A stretch of DNA of 64,000 nt from an uncultured Catenibacterium sp. (GTDB lineage Bacteria > Bacillota_I > Bacilli_A > Erysipelotrichales > Coprobacillaceae), in contig UQGS01000003.1 in assembly GCA_900540685.1 (NCBI GenBank), positions 1 through 64,000 on the forward strand, in the 5' to 3' direction. The position numbers and the translations under genes are program-made. Below the pieces are notes generated by a model that worked only from the letters and a program-made list of their open reading frames with translations, ran no database searches and was not told the origin of the DNA. This document shows, in pieces, positions 1 through 8,087 of the stretch (within the stretch, counting starts at the first letter, position 1; each line of letters begins with the position of its first letter).

Positions 1-161
1 CCCTTAAACAGGCACTTTTCTCCCTTTTTTATATACCCAACTGTCAAAAACGGGATTATAGAATAATATGTTGATTTTTCAAGAGTTATTATTCAGGTTT
101 AGAAGTAATACATTGCACTCTGACATAAAGAATAACTAGAACTTTTTCATACAAATAATTA

Positions 162-214
162 GTAAGTAATTCTTAATATTTTTGTAAGTAATTTGAGCCG
201 TTTCTTTTTATAAT
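162..214 (+). promoter_or_regulatory. Promoter with two direct repeats resembling a LytTR-type regulator site
   Basis: The 10-mer GTAAGTAATT occurs twice, at 162-171 and 184-193, with a 22-bp start-to-start distance. A perfect TATAAT follows at 209-214, and no recognisable -35 box lies 17 bp before it. Direct repeats about two helical turns apart, with the second taking the place of the -35 box, are the known design of sites for LytTR-domain response regulators such as AgrA, BlpR and PlnC. The repeats and the -10 are seen; the regulator type is inferred. No LytTR regulator is encoded in the window. The rest of 1-266 shows no gene. Confidence 0.5.
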
Positions 215-266
215 TTTACGTTATAACTATTATGAGAATGAAATATAAAAGGGAGACATAATAGTT

Positions 267-1100
267 ATGATTAAACAAGTCAGAATTGAAATAAAGAACG
301 CAGTGAATCAGATTGAGTTCAAAGTTTTGTTTGCAACTATACTTTTAATAAGTCTAATAAGTATTTTATTAAATTGTTTCCAGGATTATGGTCGTAATAT
401 TTTATTTATCAGGTCTTATATTGATAATTCCATGTATATCAGCATTAAGGCAAGACCTATTATGAGTGTTTTTGAATATTTATCACCACTTATTGTAATG
501 ATGATTTATTCATCTAGTAAGTGGAAGGAAGAAAAAAATGGAATGCAGTCAATGATCATCACTCGTCTAAATAAGAAAGAATATTATCTATCAAAGTTCA
601 TAGCGAATTTTATTATCGTATTTGGTGTAGTTCTATTTTCAGGATTAATGAATCTACTTATTTCATATATTGTCTACCCTACTGTAGGATTTGATAACCG
701 ATGGGGAATACCAGTCTATGATCTTATTCAAAGATATGATAATAGAGCTTTATTGGATCTATTAAGAATTCAAAATCCTTTTGTTTATATTCTTGTTAAA
801 AATATTATAGTCAGTACTTTTCTTGCGACAATTTCAAATATTCCTTACTGTTTAAGCTTTATCAAGCATTTCAAGGAAATGGAATTCATACAAATATGCA
901 TTATGACGTTTATTGCGATTGCTGTTGCTAGTGTTATAGGAGTTATTTTTCATATTAGTTTCATTAATTACATATCGTATATGTATGTAGATGCTAGAAT
1001 CTCTTTCTCAAGTGTATGTCTATCGATAATAGTATTGAATATAGCTGAAGTATTGATTTTATTTAAAGGAATGAAGAAATATGAAACGATTCATTCATAA
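267..1100 (+). CDS. Membrane protein of an ABC-2-type export system
   Basis: This 277-residue protein is mostly hydrophobic. It has about six membrane segments: one near residues 20-38, one near 65-80, and the others spread to the C-terminus. Residues near 80-110 form a basic cytoplasmic loop (SSSKWKEEKNGMQSMIITRL) of the kind seen in ABC-2 permeases just after the second segment. No enzyme motif is visible. It is the first gene of a five-gene operon whose fourth gene is the ATPase, and its 3' end overlaps the next gene by 20 bp. The ribosome site GGGAG lies about 11 bp before the ATG. The substrate is unknown. Small multi-permease operons like this often export or give immunity to peptides, but nothing in the sequence proves that. 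Confidence 0.6.
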   Translation: MIKQVRIEIKNAVNQIEFKVLFATILLISLISILLNCFQDYGRNILFIRSYIDNSMYISIKARPIMSVFEYLSPLIVMMIYSSSKWKEEKNGMQSMIITRLNKKEYYLSKFIANFIIVFGVVLFSGLMNLLISYIVYPTVGFDNRWGIPVYDLIQRYDNRALLDLLRIQNPFVYILVKNIIVSTFLATISNIPYCLSFIKHFKEMEFIQICIMTFIAIAVASVIGVIFHISFINYISYMYVDARISFSSVCLSIIVLNIAEVLILFKGMKKYETIHS

Positions 1101-1746
1101 GGACCAGATGAACAACTCTATTTTCTTTGTAATTGTTGAACTGGTTGTTCTATTCATGTTTAGAAGTTCAATACATACGAGTCATGTGATGATAAATACA
1201 TTCTCAGTCATCGTTATTATGATATTTATCATTCCAGTTGTGTTGTCCTATTTTTCTACGGATATATTGCGAATATTTAACTATATGATCATACCTAGAT
1301 TTCAATCTAAGAAAAAACTATTTGGTTTCATTATTGAAAGAATCTTAATGGATTCTTTTAAAATGACATGTCTATTATTAGTTCCTGTTCATGTTGTGGG
1401 AACTGTAATATATCATATGAGTTTTTTAATGATCATGAGATATTATTTCAGTTTCTTTATGGCTTTGATTTCTGTCTGTCTAATATATATCATCGTCTAT
1501 TTAAAGATGAGAAATAAGAATATATCCATCATTATTTCTTACTTCTTATGCAACTTCACCACTTTACTAGGCAGTTTACTTAGACAATATAGTATTCCAA
1601 GTATATCATCAATTATGCTTTTGGAGTATGAAAAGCCTGCAACTCTTCTTATTGTGACGATTGTGCTTATTGTTTTACTATCTGCAATTCTATATAGCGT
1701 AATCAACAGATTTGAGTTATTAGGAGGGTCTAAAAATGTATTATAA
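1081..1746 (+). CDS. Membrane protein of the same ABC export operon
   Basis: This 221-residue polytopic protein has about six hydrophobic segments and short basic loops (for example IPRFQSKKKLFGF near residues 72-84). I do not recognise a named family. The start lies inside the end of the first gene, and the end overlaps the third gene by 11 bp. Translation of the set is therefore coupled, and the products probably form one complex. It could be a half-permease paired with one of its neighbours. Its size is like that of ABC-2 half-transporters, which are commonly 200-260 residues. Function beyond membrane partner of the ATPase cannot be read from the sequence. Confidence 0.55.
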   Translation: MKRFIHKDQMNNSIFFVIVELVVLFMFRSSIHTSHVMINTFSVIVIMIFIIPVVLSYFSTDILRIFNYMIIPRFQSKKKLFGFIIERILMDSFKMTCLLLVPVHVVGTVIYHMSFLMIMRYYFSFFMALISVCLIYIIVYLKMRNKNISIIISYFLCNFTTLLGSLLRQYSIPSISSIMLLEYEKPATLLIVTIVLIVLLSAILYSVINRFELLGGSKNVL

Positions 1747-2542
1747 GTTCATCATAAGGAATAAGCAGATAATGCTTAGGATATTATTCTTGATTGCTTT
1801 CTCATTTTTTCTTAAGTATGCAACTCATAACAGTTATATGCCTAATGATCTATTAGGTGCATATCAGATATATATGGGAGGTATCTTTCTAGAAGAAAGT
1901 AAATCAATACCACAGATTATGCTTCTGTTGATCAACGCTGTGTTATTCATATACTACGTTCCTTATGAAATTATTAAGGAAATAAAAGAAAACGAAATCT
2001 ATATAAAATATAGATATGAGAAGAACAGTAAAATCTTAATGCTTATTGCGATTAAGAATTTGTTCTACTCATTATTTTATCAATTGGTTTATGTATTCAT
2101 CATTATGTTGATGACCTTCCAGTTTAATCCTGTTTTTGTCATAGGAAGTCAGTTCATCAAATTACTTTTGACTTCTACCATCCAGTTGTTGATTATATCG
2201 TTTATGAGTGAATTCTTCTTATATTGTTTTAAATTTGAGATAGGTATTACTCTTTCTTTAATGCTTGTTGTGAGTCCAGCTATTATAACAGGTGTTATAA
2301 TAGATCAATTTTCATCTAGTTTAGAACTCTGTAAGTATATTCCTTTAAATCATGGTAATTATAATTACTATCATGCATCTACATATACGCTACAAAGCAT
2401 ATCTATCACTTATTCACCATTGCCTTACTACAGATACCTTTTATCTATTGTGAGCCAGGTTATTGAGTTAGTAATCAGTGCTGTAGGACTTATGTGTGCT
2501 ATTGATAGAAAAGAATTAATAGGAGGTCATTATGAAAATTAG
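1736..2542 (+). CDS. Third membrane protein of the ABC export operon
   Basis: This 268-residue protein has an N-terminal membrane anchor near residues 12-28 and about five more hydrophobic segments. A charged cytoplasmic loop sits near residues 78-100 (EIIKEIKENEIYIKYRYEKN), a position resembling that in the first gene's product. A strong ribosome site (GGAGGG) sits 8 bp before the ATG. The gene overlaps both neighbours by 11 bp. It is probably a permease subunit working with the ATPase encoded next. No family-defining motif is visible, so the substrate is unknown. Confidence 0.55.
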   Translation: MYYKFIIRNKQIMLRILFLIAFSFFLKYATHNSYMPNDLLGAYQIYMGGIFLEESKSIPQIMLLLINAVLFIYYVPYEIIKEIKENEIYIKYRYEKNSKILMLIAIKNLFYSLFYQLVYVFIIMLMTFQFNPVFVIGSQFIKLLLTSTIQLLIISFMSEFFLYCFKFEIGITLSLMLVVSPAIITGVIIDQFSSSLELCKYIPLNHGNYNYYHASTYTLQSISITYSPLPYYRYLLSIVSQVIELVISAVGLMCAIDRKELIGGHYEN

Positions 2543-3173
2543 TGTAAAAGATGTTTCAAGAGAAATGAAATCAAATATAATCTTGAATAACATAAATCTT
2601 GAATTTGAAAGTGGAAAAATATATGGTTTATGTGGACACAATGGTTCAGGAAAAACAATGTTGTTACGTGCTATTGCGGGATTGATTCAGATAGATCATG
2701 GAGAAATCATGATTGATGAGAAAATACTTCATAAGGATATTGATTATCCACCTGAAATGGGATTGATTATTGAGACACCTACTTTCTTTAAATATTATAC
2801 AGGTATGGAAAACCTTCAGTATTTAGCTGAAATCAGAAATAAGATTTCACAGAATGATATAATAGAAGCACTTAAAAGAGTAGGATTAGATCCTAACGAT
2901 AGAAGAACAGTCGCAAAGTATTCACTAGGAATGAAACAAAGATTAGCAATTGCGCAGGCTGTTATGGAAAAGCCTCAACTTATATTGCTTGATGAACCTA
3001 CAAATGCATTAGATCCAGATGCTGTTATTCAATTTAAGAAAATGATGACAGAAGAAAAAAGACGCAATGCCTGTATTATCATTGCGACTCATAATCATCA
3101 GGATATAGATGAATTGTTTGATGAAAAGATATATTTAAATTCTGGCAGAGTAGAAAGAGTTGAAAAAAAATGA
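2532..3173 (+). CDS. ABC transporter ATP-binding protein
   Basis: At 213 residues this is a minimal ABC ATPase. It has a Walker A motif GHNGSGKT near residue 35, a Q-loop region, a signature YSLGMKQRL near residue 135 (LSGGQ replaced by SLGMK, usual in export-type ATPases), a Walker B plus catalytic glutamate in LILLDEPTNALDPDA, and a switch histidine in IATHNHQD. It would hydrolyse ATP on the inner membrane face to power the three membrane proteins encoded just upstream. The start has AGGAGG 7 bp before it and overlaps the previous gene by 11 bp. The family assignment is secure; the substrate is not. Confidence 0.93.
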   Translation: MKISVKDVSREMKSNIILNNINLEFESGKIYGLCGHNGSGKTMLLRAIAGLIQIDHGEIMIDEKILHKDIDYPPEMGLIIETPTFFKYYTGMENLQYLAEIRNKISQNDIIEALKRVGLDPNDRRTVAKYSLGMKQRLAIAQAVMEKPQLILLDEPTNALDPDAVIQFKKMMTEEKRRNACIIIATHNHQDIDELFDEKIYLNSGRVERVEKK

Positions 3174-3862
3174 CTAAGAACACAAAACTATATTTCATGA
3201 TTCTATTGGTTTTGATAAGTGTGACTATAGGATATGCATTTGTGACTAAGTATTCTTTCACAGGTGATTACTATCTCAATAAAATTAAGAAGCAGTATAA
3301 TCTTGATGATTTTGTGTATTCTAATATTGAGGACAGTGAGTATTTCAATGAATCTATAAGTACACTGGATGAACTAGAAAAAAGCAGTGATCTGATTGTG
3401 AAAGTAAAACCAGACGATGGTAAATTATTTTATAACAGTATAGAAAGACAAGTAAAAATCATTGATATATACAGGGATAAGGATTCCTTGAAAAAAGGAG
3501 ATACTATCTATATTCAAGAACCGTTTTCTATCTCTTATCTTAAGGGGATGGAAAGTATGAATTCCGAAAAGGGATATGTCTTGATGAATTCTAATCAGGA
3601 ATATATTCTATTTTTGAAGCATCTCGATAAAGCAGATGGATATAAGTATAAGGATAACGAAAAGATAACTTATGTACCTGTATCTACTAGATTGAGTAAA
3701 TATTGTAGACAAGAAAGACCACTATTAGTCAATGCATCTAAAATTGAAGATGGAGAATTGTATTATAAAGATTTTAAAACATCATCAGCTATTTTTATTA
3801 AAACGGAAGAATGGAATAGATATAATGCAATTGCATCACAGATCTATGATAAGTACAAATGA
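3170..3862 (+). CDS. Secreted or membrane-anchored protein of the ABC operon
   Basis: This 230-residue protein has one N-terminal hydrophobic segment (about residues 8-24) followed by a hydrophilic domain rich in lysine, aspartate and tyrosine. It is predicted to be anchored in the membrane and face outward; there is no cysteine lipobox. The start overlaps the ATPase stop in ATGA fashion, so it belongs to the operon. I do not recognise the domain. Its position suggests an extracytoplasmic partner of the exporter, for example an immunity or sensing protein, but this is only inferred from context. Confidence 0.5.
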   Translation: MTKNTKLYFMILLVLISVTIGYAFVTKYSFTGDYYLNKIKKQYNLDDFVYSNIEDSEYFNESISTLDELEKSSDLIVKVKPDDGKLFYNSIERQVKIIDIYRDKDSLKKGDTIYIQEPFSISYLKGMESMNSEKGYVLMNSNQEYILFLKHLDKADGYKYKDNEKITYVPVSTRLSKYCRQERPLLVNASKIEDGELYYKDFKTSSAIFIKTEEWNRYNAIASQIYDKYK

Positions 3863-3863
3863 A

Positions 3864-3886
3864 AAAGGGAACCTCAGGTTCCCTTT
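3864..3886. terminator. Hairpin terminator shared by two convergent genes
   Basis: A 10-bp perfect stem (AAAGGGAACC / GGTTCCCTTT) with a three-base loop lies between the end of the ABC operon and the end of the convergent PRD gene. A-rich and T-rich flanks on both sides make it usable in both directions. Confidence 0.85.
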
Positions 3887-3890
3887 GATG

Positions 3891-4556
3891 TTATCTTAAT
3901 GCTGTACCGAAATGTAATGCTATATAAGCCAATTCATCTTCATTAAATGATTTATGATAATGTTCCTTAACTACATCATTTAAAATCATTGCACATTTAT
4001 ATTCTGTTTCATTTTCAGTTTTAATCTTGTCAGTTAATACATTATCATGGAGCTGTTCATCATTCTTTAAACGCTGAATTGCAGGATAGAAATGCATTGA
4101 TAATCCCTGATAGAAATCATCATTCTTCTTTAAATTTAATCCTAAACGGTTATTGATTTCCTGTACGGCTTCTAAAGTAATGCTTTCAGTTTCCTGATCA
4201 ATAATATCGCATTCACTAAAGAAGTCTAAATCTAATAATGTCATGTTTGATAAATACATCGCACAATAACAAATATCGTCTTCAGAAATTCTTACATCAT
4301 ATTTCTTAGATAAATCATAAATAATTAACTGTGAAATCTGATAAGTGTTGGCTTGTTTTAATTGTTCAATCTGAGATGAACTCATTTCGATATAAGATCC
4401 AGATAATTCTCTTGTAATTGATAAAGCAAGATGAATAGATAAGTTTTCTACAACTGTATCTGAGATATCCATTTTTGCTTCTGTCACATACTTCTTGATT
4501 GTCGCAAAGATTTCTGCTTTGCGTAATTTAAACTTTTCTTCTAATTCTATGACCAT
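3891..4556 (-). CDS. Stand-alone PRD (PTS regulation domain) protein
   Basis: Two PRD modules fill this 221-residue protein, roughly residues 10-110 and 118-221. PRDs are phosphorylated on conserved histidines by the phosphotransferase system in antiterminators such as LicT and SacY. The expected histidines are at H42 (first site of PRD1), H155 and H215 (both sites of PRD2). The second PRD1 site is tyrosine (Y101) instead. There is no N-terminal RNA-binding CAT domain, DNA-binding domain or EIIA/EIIB domain, so it cannot be a complete antiterminator by itself. It might act by protein-protein contact. The start has AGAGGTAG upstream on the minus strand. The gene is monocistronic, with no PTS gene beside it. 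Confidence 0.75.
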   Translation of the reverse strand: MVIELEEKFKLRKAEIFATIKKYVTEAKMDISDTVVENLSIHLALSITRELSGSYIEMSSSQIEQLKQANTYQISQLIIYDLSKKYDVRISEDDICYCAMYLSNMTLLDLDFFSECDIIDQETESITLEAVQEINNRLGLNLKKNDDFYQGLSMHFYPAIQRLKNDEQLHDNVLTDKIKTENETEYKCAMILNDVVKEHYHKSFNEDELAYIALHFGTALR

Positions 4557-4709
4557 TTTTTTCTACTACCTCTTTGTGCCCTTATCATATAGGAAAGAAA
4601 GCGGTTTGTCCATGCTTATTTTTAGATTTGTACGCTAAAAGAGGTTAATTTTCATGAATTTATGAATCCGTTTACAAGTTTTATGGAAAAAGATATATTA
4701 CTTGTGAAA

Positions 4710-5783
4710 CTATTTTCTCATCTTGAGATAAACAGTATCATATTCACATTGTGTACCTAGTCTAAATGGAAATCCCCATGATCCATAACCACCAGATACA
4801 AGAAGATAATGGTTCTTATAATGGGATAAACCATATGAATTCTGATAGTAATAATGAAGGATAATATTTCCTGGGAAAATCTGTCCATTATGTGTATGTC
4901 CTGATAATTGAAGGTCAGTGAAATAGGTATGTTGATCAAATCTTTCAGGATTATGGTCTAATGTAATAGTCGGTAAAGAAGTATCCATCCCTTCTATGAC
5001 TTTATTGATTTCATAATGATCATGAGATGTCTTATCTGTAAAGCCGACAATATTAAAAGTATTATCTACAGTTTCATAGGTGTTCTTTAGAAAGTGTATG
5101 TTATATTTTTCAAAGACAGTAAAGTCTGTATGTTTACCATAATATTCATGATTACCAGATATCCAGTATGTTCCATAAGTACTCTTCATATTCTTGAATT
5201 CTTGTAAAGAACGATTCATTAATGCATCGGGTGTATTTTCATCAAATACATCTCCTGCAAAACATACAAGATCATAATGTTTATCATTCACTGTTTTTAC
5301 AAGTTTTCTTACCTGTCTCATATAAGTACCAGAACTCAAATGTAGATCACTGACTAAACAGATCTTTAACTTAGATACAGAAGATGTCTTAGGAACAGTG
5401 ACATGATAGATCACTTCTTTCTTATTATAATGAGAATGGAAACCAGAGATTGTAAGAGTAATCGCAATCATAGTCGCTACGATATTCCCAAAACGATAAG
5501 GTCTACGTTTTACAAACTTAAAGGAGAAACGATACAGATAAACACATATAAAAAGAATATAAATATACATAGTGAGAAATTGACACACTAGTATGAACAT
5601 GGTAAAGATATGATTATATGGTTTAAAGTTAAATTTAAGTAATATACCGATTGTAGAAAGAATAGCCATGACAACCACAAATGTTTTAAAAATCAGGTGT
5701 TCATGTTTTAATAGCCATATAAAATACAATGCTGGTATAAGAATGAATATGATATATAATGCTAAGTTTAGGATTTTAACCAT
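4710..5783 (-). CDS. Membrane-anchored metallophosphoesterase
   Basis: The first ~115 residues of this 357-residue protein hold about four membrane segments. The rest is a calcineurin-like phosphoesterase domain. Metal-binding blocks are in order: SDLHL (D146, H148), AGDVFD (D178), SGNHEYYG (N211, H212), a downstream LDHNPERFD, and SGHTHNGQ. This is the architecture of the YkuE/YpbG-like family, whose members hydrolyse phosphate esters at or near the membrane. The catalytic domain follows the last helix after a basic loop, so its side of the membrane is not certain. The gene stands alone between a PRD gene and a divergent BRCT gene. The natural substrate is unknown. Confidence 0.85.
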   Translation of the reverse strand: MVKILNLALYIIFILIPALYFIWLLKHEHLIFKTFVVVMAILSTIGILLKFNFKPYNHIFTMFILVCQFLTMYIYILFICVYLYRFSFKFVKRRPYRFGNIVATMIAITLTISGFHSHYNKKEVIYHVTVPKTSSVSKLKICLVSDLHLSSGTYMRQVRKLVKTVNDKHYDLVCFAGDVFDENTPDALMNRSLQEFKNMKSTYGTYWISGNHEYYGKHTDFTVFEKYNIHFLKNTYETVDNTFNIVGFTDKTSHDHYEINKVIEGMDTSLPTITLDHNPERFDQHTYFTDLQLSGHTHNGQIFPGNIILHYYYQNSYGLSHYKNHYLLVSGGYGSWGFPFRLGTQCEYDTVYLKMRK

Positions 5784-5832
5784 TGTGATAACCCTCCTAT
5801 ATCTATTGTATATCTTTTTTAGAGGAATAGTG

Positions 5833-6141
5833 ATGAATAATTACCCTTTTGCTTTTGATGAAATATTTGATATAGATTTGAGAGGTAAGTTTGTAGTGAC
5901 TGGTTTATTTACTTCTATGAGAAGAAGTGATGTTGTACATTATATATATACACATGGTGGTTCTGTATTAAGCGCCCCTACACGTGCTACCGATTATTTG
6001 ATTGTTGGTGGAGAAAAAAGTAAAACATGGAAGTATGGTCAGTATGGTACTAAGATTAGAAAAGGTTTAGACTTAAGAGAGAAGGATGAAAAGATATTGA
6101 TTATCTCAGAAGAAGACTTTGTGAGATATATAGGAGGATAA
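5833..6141 (+). CDS. Single-domain BRCT protein
   Basis: The protein is 102 residues when started at the ATG at 5833, which has AGAGG seven bases upstream. A longer reading frame back to 5668 runs into the divergent gene and lacks a ribosome site. Nearly the whole length is one BRCT domain: RGKFVVTGLF, then a GGSVLSAPTRATDYLIVG core with the diagnostic gly-gly turn, and a closing helix near EEDFVRYI. Such domains are normally found at the C-terminus of NAD-dependent DNA ligase and bind DNA ends or phosphopeptides. Here it exists alone. It is followed after 4 bp by the next gene, so the two are probably cotranscribed. Confidence 0.75.
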   Translation: MNNYPFAFDEIFDIDLRGKFVVTGLFTSMRRSDVVHYIYTHGGSVLSAPTRATDYLIVGGEKSKTWKYGQYGTKIRKGLDLREKDEKILIISEEDFVRYIGG

Positions 6142-6145
6142 GAAC

Positions 6146-6997
6146 ATGTCTATTGATGTATGTATTAAACAGAAGGGTTTATTTAAAAAGACTATTCCAT
6201 TAGATGTCATAGTCGGTGATGAATTGGCTTTTGGAATCAATGATGGTATGAGAATGGTGGGTGATGATCAGGAAGGAAATATGATCTTCTATAATCCAAG
6301 TTCTATTGGAAGAGGGTTTCATATTTCATGGGATGAAGACGAAAAGAATGAATTAAACTTACGTTTACTCAATCCTACTACTACAGATGAAATGCGTTCT
6401 TTCTTCAACTGTCTAAGAAGAATTACTGACTATTGGAAATGCAGTGTTACTATTGATGGTATAGAAGAAGATATAGATGACTACTTATCACAGGAAGATG
6501 ATCTTCTTGCCTTCAATCATCGTGTTATTAAAGAAGTATCAGAAAAGATTGTGAACGGTGAAACAGATTCTCTTACGTTAATGAGTACGATGTGGCCGTT
6601 AGTGATTGGTAAGGATGAAGCAGAACAGTTTGTCCTTAATCCTCATCTATTCTCTTCATGGATGCATGAGCTTCAAAGTCATGACTATTATTATGCAAAA
6701 CCACAATTCTTTAAAACGGAACAAGGTATTAAAGGTATCTATGCATTAACTGAAGACTGTCCTACTTTACTCCCTAATAAACCATGGGTCCCTGTAGGAT
6801 ATCAGAATCCTGAAACAGGTGAAAAGCTAGAATGTGATTATTATGACATAGCGCTCTATTCTACAACAGAAGAAAGATCATTGGGTACAATTCCTTTTGA
6901 ACGTATATTTACATTAGGTCCTGACTATATCAACTATTATGATGGTAATACTGTATTAGTAAATAATCTTCCTTTAGAGGTAATGAAAAGACTGTGA
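6146..6997 (+). CDS. Uncharacterised soluble protein, possibly DUF4299-like
   Basis: This 283-residue acidic protein has no signal peptide or membrane segment. It starts MSIDVCIKQKGLFKK and contains many aromatic residues (YYYAKPQFF, ECDYYDIALYS). The beginning and the length suggest the DUF4299 family of Firmicutes, but this is from memory and not certain. AGGAGG precedes the ATG. It starts 4 bp after the BRCT gene and so is probably cotranscribed with it. No catalytic motif is visible and no function is proposed. Confidence 0.5.
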   Translation: MSIDVCIKQKGLFKKTIPLDVIVGDELAFGINDGMRMVGDDQEGNMIFYNPSSIGRGFHISWDEDEKNELNLRLLNPTTTDEMRSFFNCLRRITDYWKCSVTIDGIEEDIDDYLSQEDDLLAFNHRVIKEVSEKIVNGETDSLTLMSTMWPLVIGKDEAEQFVLNPHLFSSWMHELQSHDYYYAKPQFFKTEQGIKGIYALTEDCPTLLPNKPWVPVGYQNPETGEKLECDYYDIALYSTTEERSLGTIPFERIFTLGPDYINYYDGNTVLVNNLPLEVMKRL

Positions 6998-7011
6998 TTA
7001 AAACACAGTCT
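6989..7011. terminator. Hairpin over two convergent stop codons
   Basis: AGACTGTG and CACAGTCT form an 8-bp stem with a seven-base loop. The stop codons of the plus-strand gene (6995-6997) and of azlD on the minus strand (6998-7000) both lie inside it. On the minus strand the stem is followed by TTTTCATT, so it serves azlCD best. Confidence 0.65.
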
Positions 7012-7309
7012 GGATTAGAAACATATAAGTTATTGTACCTAGAAGAATAGAAAGTAATGTACTATGTTTCCATTTATGGATACATACTACCACTATAAGT
7101 GCTATGAGTTCTGGAATACCATAAGGGGCTTTTAGAACCGATACACTCTTCAAACAATACACCACTAACATTGGTATGATTGCATAAGGTAGTACTTTAC
7201 CTAAATAGAGAATACTATCCGGTGTATGTTTACTAAATACAATAAAAGGAAGAGCACGGATAAGAAGTGTGACTATTGCGGCAGTAAGAATAATAAGTAT
7301 GGCATGCAT
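6998..7309 (-). CDS. azlD: AzlD-type small subunit of a branched-chain amino-acid exporter
   Basis: This 103-residue protein has about four hydrophobic helices. It shows the family's RALPFIVF segment near residue 20 and PYAIIPMLVVYCLK near residue 40. AzlD is the small partner of AzlC, and together they export branched-chain amino acids and analogues. The start codon overlaps the azlC stop by one base (TAATG arrangement), so the two are translationally coupled. The last codons form part of the terminator hairpin. The family is clear from length, helix pattern and partner; the exported substrate here is inferred from the family. Confidence 0.88.
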   Translation of the reverse strand: MHAILIILTAAIVTLLIRALPFIVFSKHTPDSILYLGKVLPYAIIPMLVVYCLKSVSVLKAPYGIPELIALIVVVCIHKWKHSTLLSILLGTITYMFLIQTVF

Positions 7310-7998
7310 TAAAGATCACTCCTTTCTAAGCTCTTTTTTTCTATGAATAATGCGATAGTGATAAGAATCATAGAAGGAATCAGGAACTGATTAGGTCCAA
7401 AGAGTAATAAACAGAATATAGAAATAATAAATCCTGTAAAGGCAGGAAGATGCTGTTTTGATTTCTCTAATTGTTCTACTAGGATGATGACAAATAATGC
7501 AGTCATCGCAAAATCTATCCCTGTTGTATCAAAGGGAATAATGTTTCCTAGTACTGAACCTATAATACTTCCTACTATCCAGGATAACTGATTGACAAGA
7601 GAAACAATAAAGAAATAGTCTTTACGATTAATATCATCAGGAAGATCAGGAGAGCAGATTAAGGAATAGGTTTCATCTGTTAATGAGAAGATTAAATAAG
7701 GCTTTCTCCACCCTGCTTCACTATATTCTTCTAACATAGTAATCCCATAAAAGAGATGTCTTATATTGACCATAAGAGTCATAATAGCAGTTGTAATGAT
7801 AGAAGCCCCTGTTGATAGTAGATTAATTGTCACAAACTGCATAGAACCAGCATATATACCTGTACTCATTAAAACTGCCCAGCCCCATCCAAAACCTTTA
7901 TCTTGAAGTAATAAGCCAAAACCAATACTTAATACAGCATAACCAGTCATAACAGGGAGTGCAGATTTAATTGAATAAATAATTGTTTTCTTATTCAT
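7309..7998 (-). CDS. azlC: AzlC-type large subunit of a branched-chain amino-acid exporter
   Basis: This 229-residue polytopic protein has the AzlC pattern: LPVMTGYAVLSIGFGLL near residue 15, GIYAGSMQFV near residue 46, NIRHLFYGIT near residue 78, and a long hydrophobic C-terminal half. It is the permease of the AzlCD efflux pair. A ribosome site (GGAGG in minus-strand sense) precedes the ATG at 7998. It shares a two-gene operon with azlD, driven by a perfect TTGACA promoter about 35 bp upstream. No Lrp-like regulator gene is adjacent, unlike in B. subtilis azlB. Confidence 0.92.
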   Translation of the reverse strand: MNKKTIIYSIKSALPVMTGYAVLSIGFGLLLQDKGFGWGWAVLMSTGIYAGSMQFVTINLLSTGASIITTAIMTLMVNIRHLFYGITMLEEYSEAGWRKPYLIFSLTDETYSLICSPDLPDDINRKDYFFIVSLVNQLSWIVGSIIGSVLGNIIPFDTTGIDFAMTALFVIILVEQLEKSKQHLPAFTGFIISIFCLLLFGPNQFLIPSMILITIALFIEKKSLERSDL

Positions 7999-8029
7999 GT
8001 ATTACCTACCTCCTTAGTTGGTTTATATT

Positions 8030-8059
8030 ATAATAACTATATATCATTTATGATGTCAA
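8030..8059 (-). promoter_or_regulatory. Promoter of azlCD
   Basis: Reading the minus strand, a perfect -35 TTGACA is at 8059-8054 and, 18 bp on, a TATTAT -10 is at 8035-8030. The azlC start follows about 30 bp downstream. The same intergenic DNA carries a plus-strand TATAAT at 8063-8068 for the VOC gene. Confidence 0.6.
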
Positions 8060-8087
8060 TGATATAATAGTAACAGGAGGTGTTGTT

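Noticed and set aside
5668..5832. N-terminal extension of the BRCT protein
   Set aside because: It overlaps the divergent phosphoesterase start region, has no ribosome site, and the internal start has a good one.
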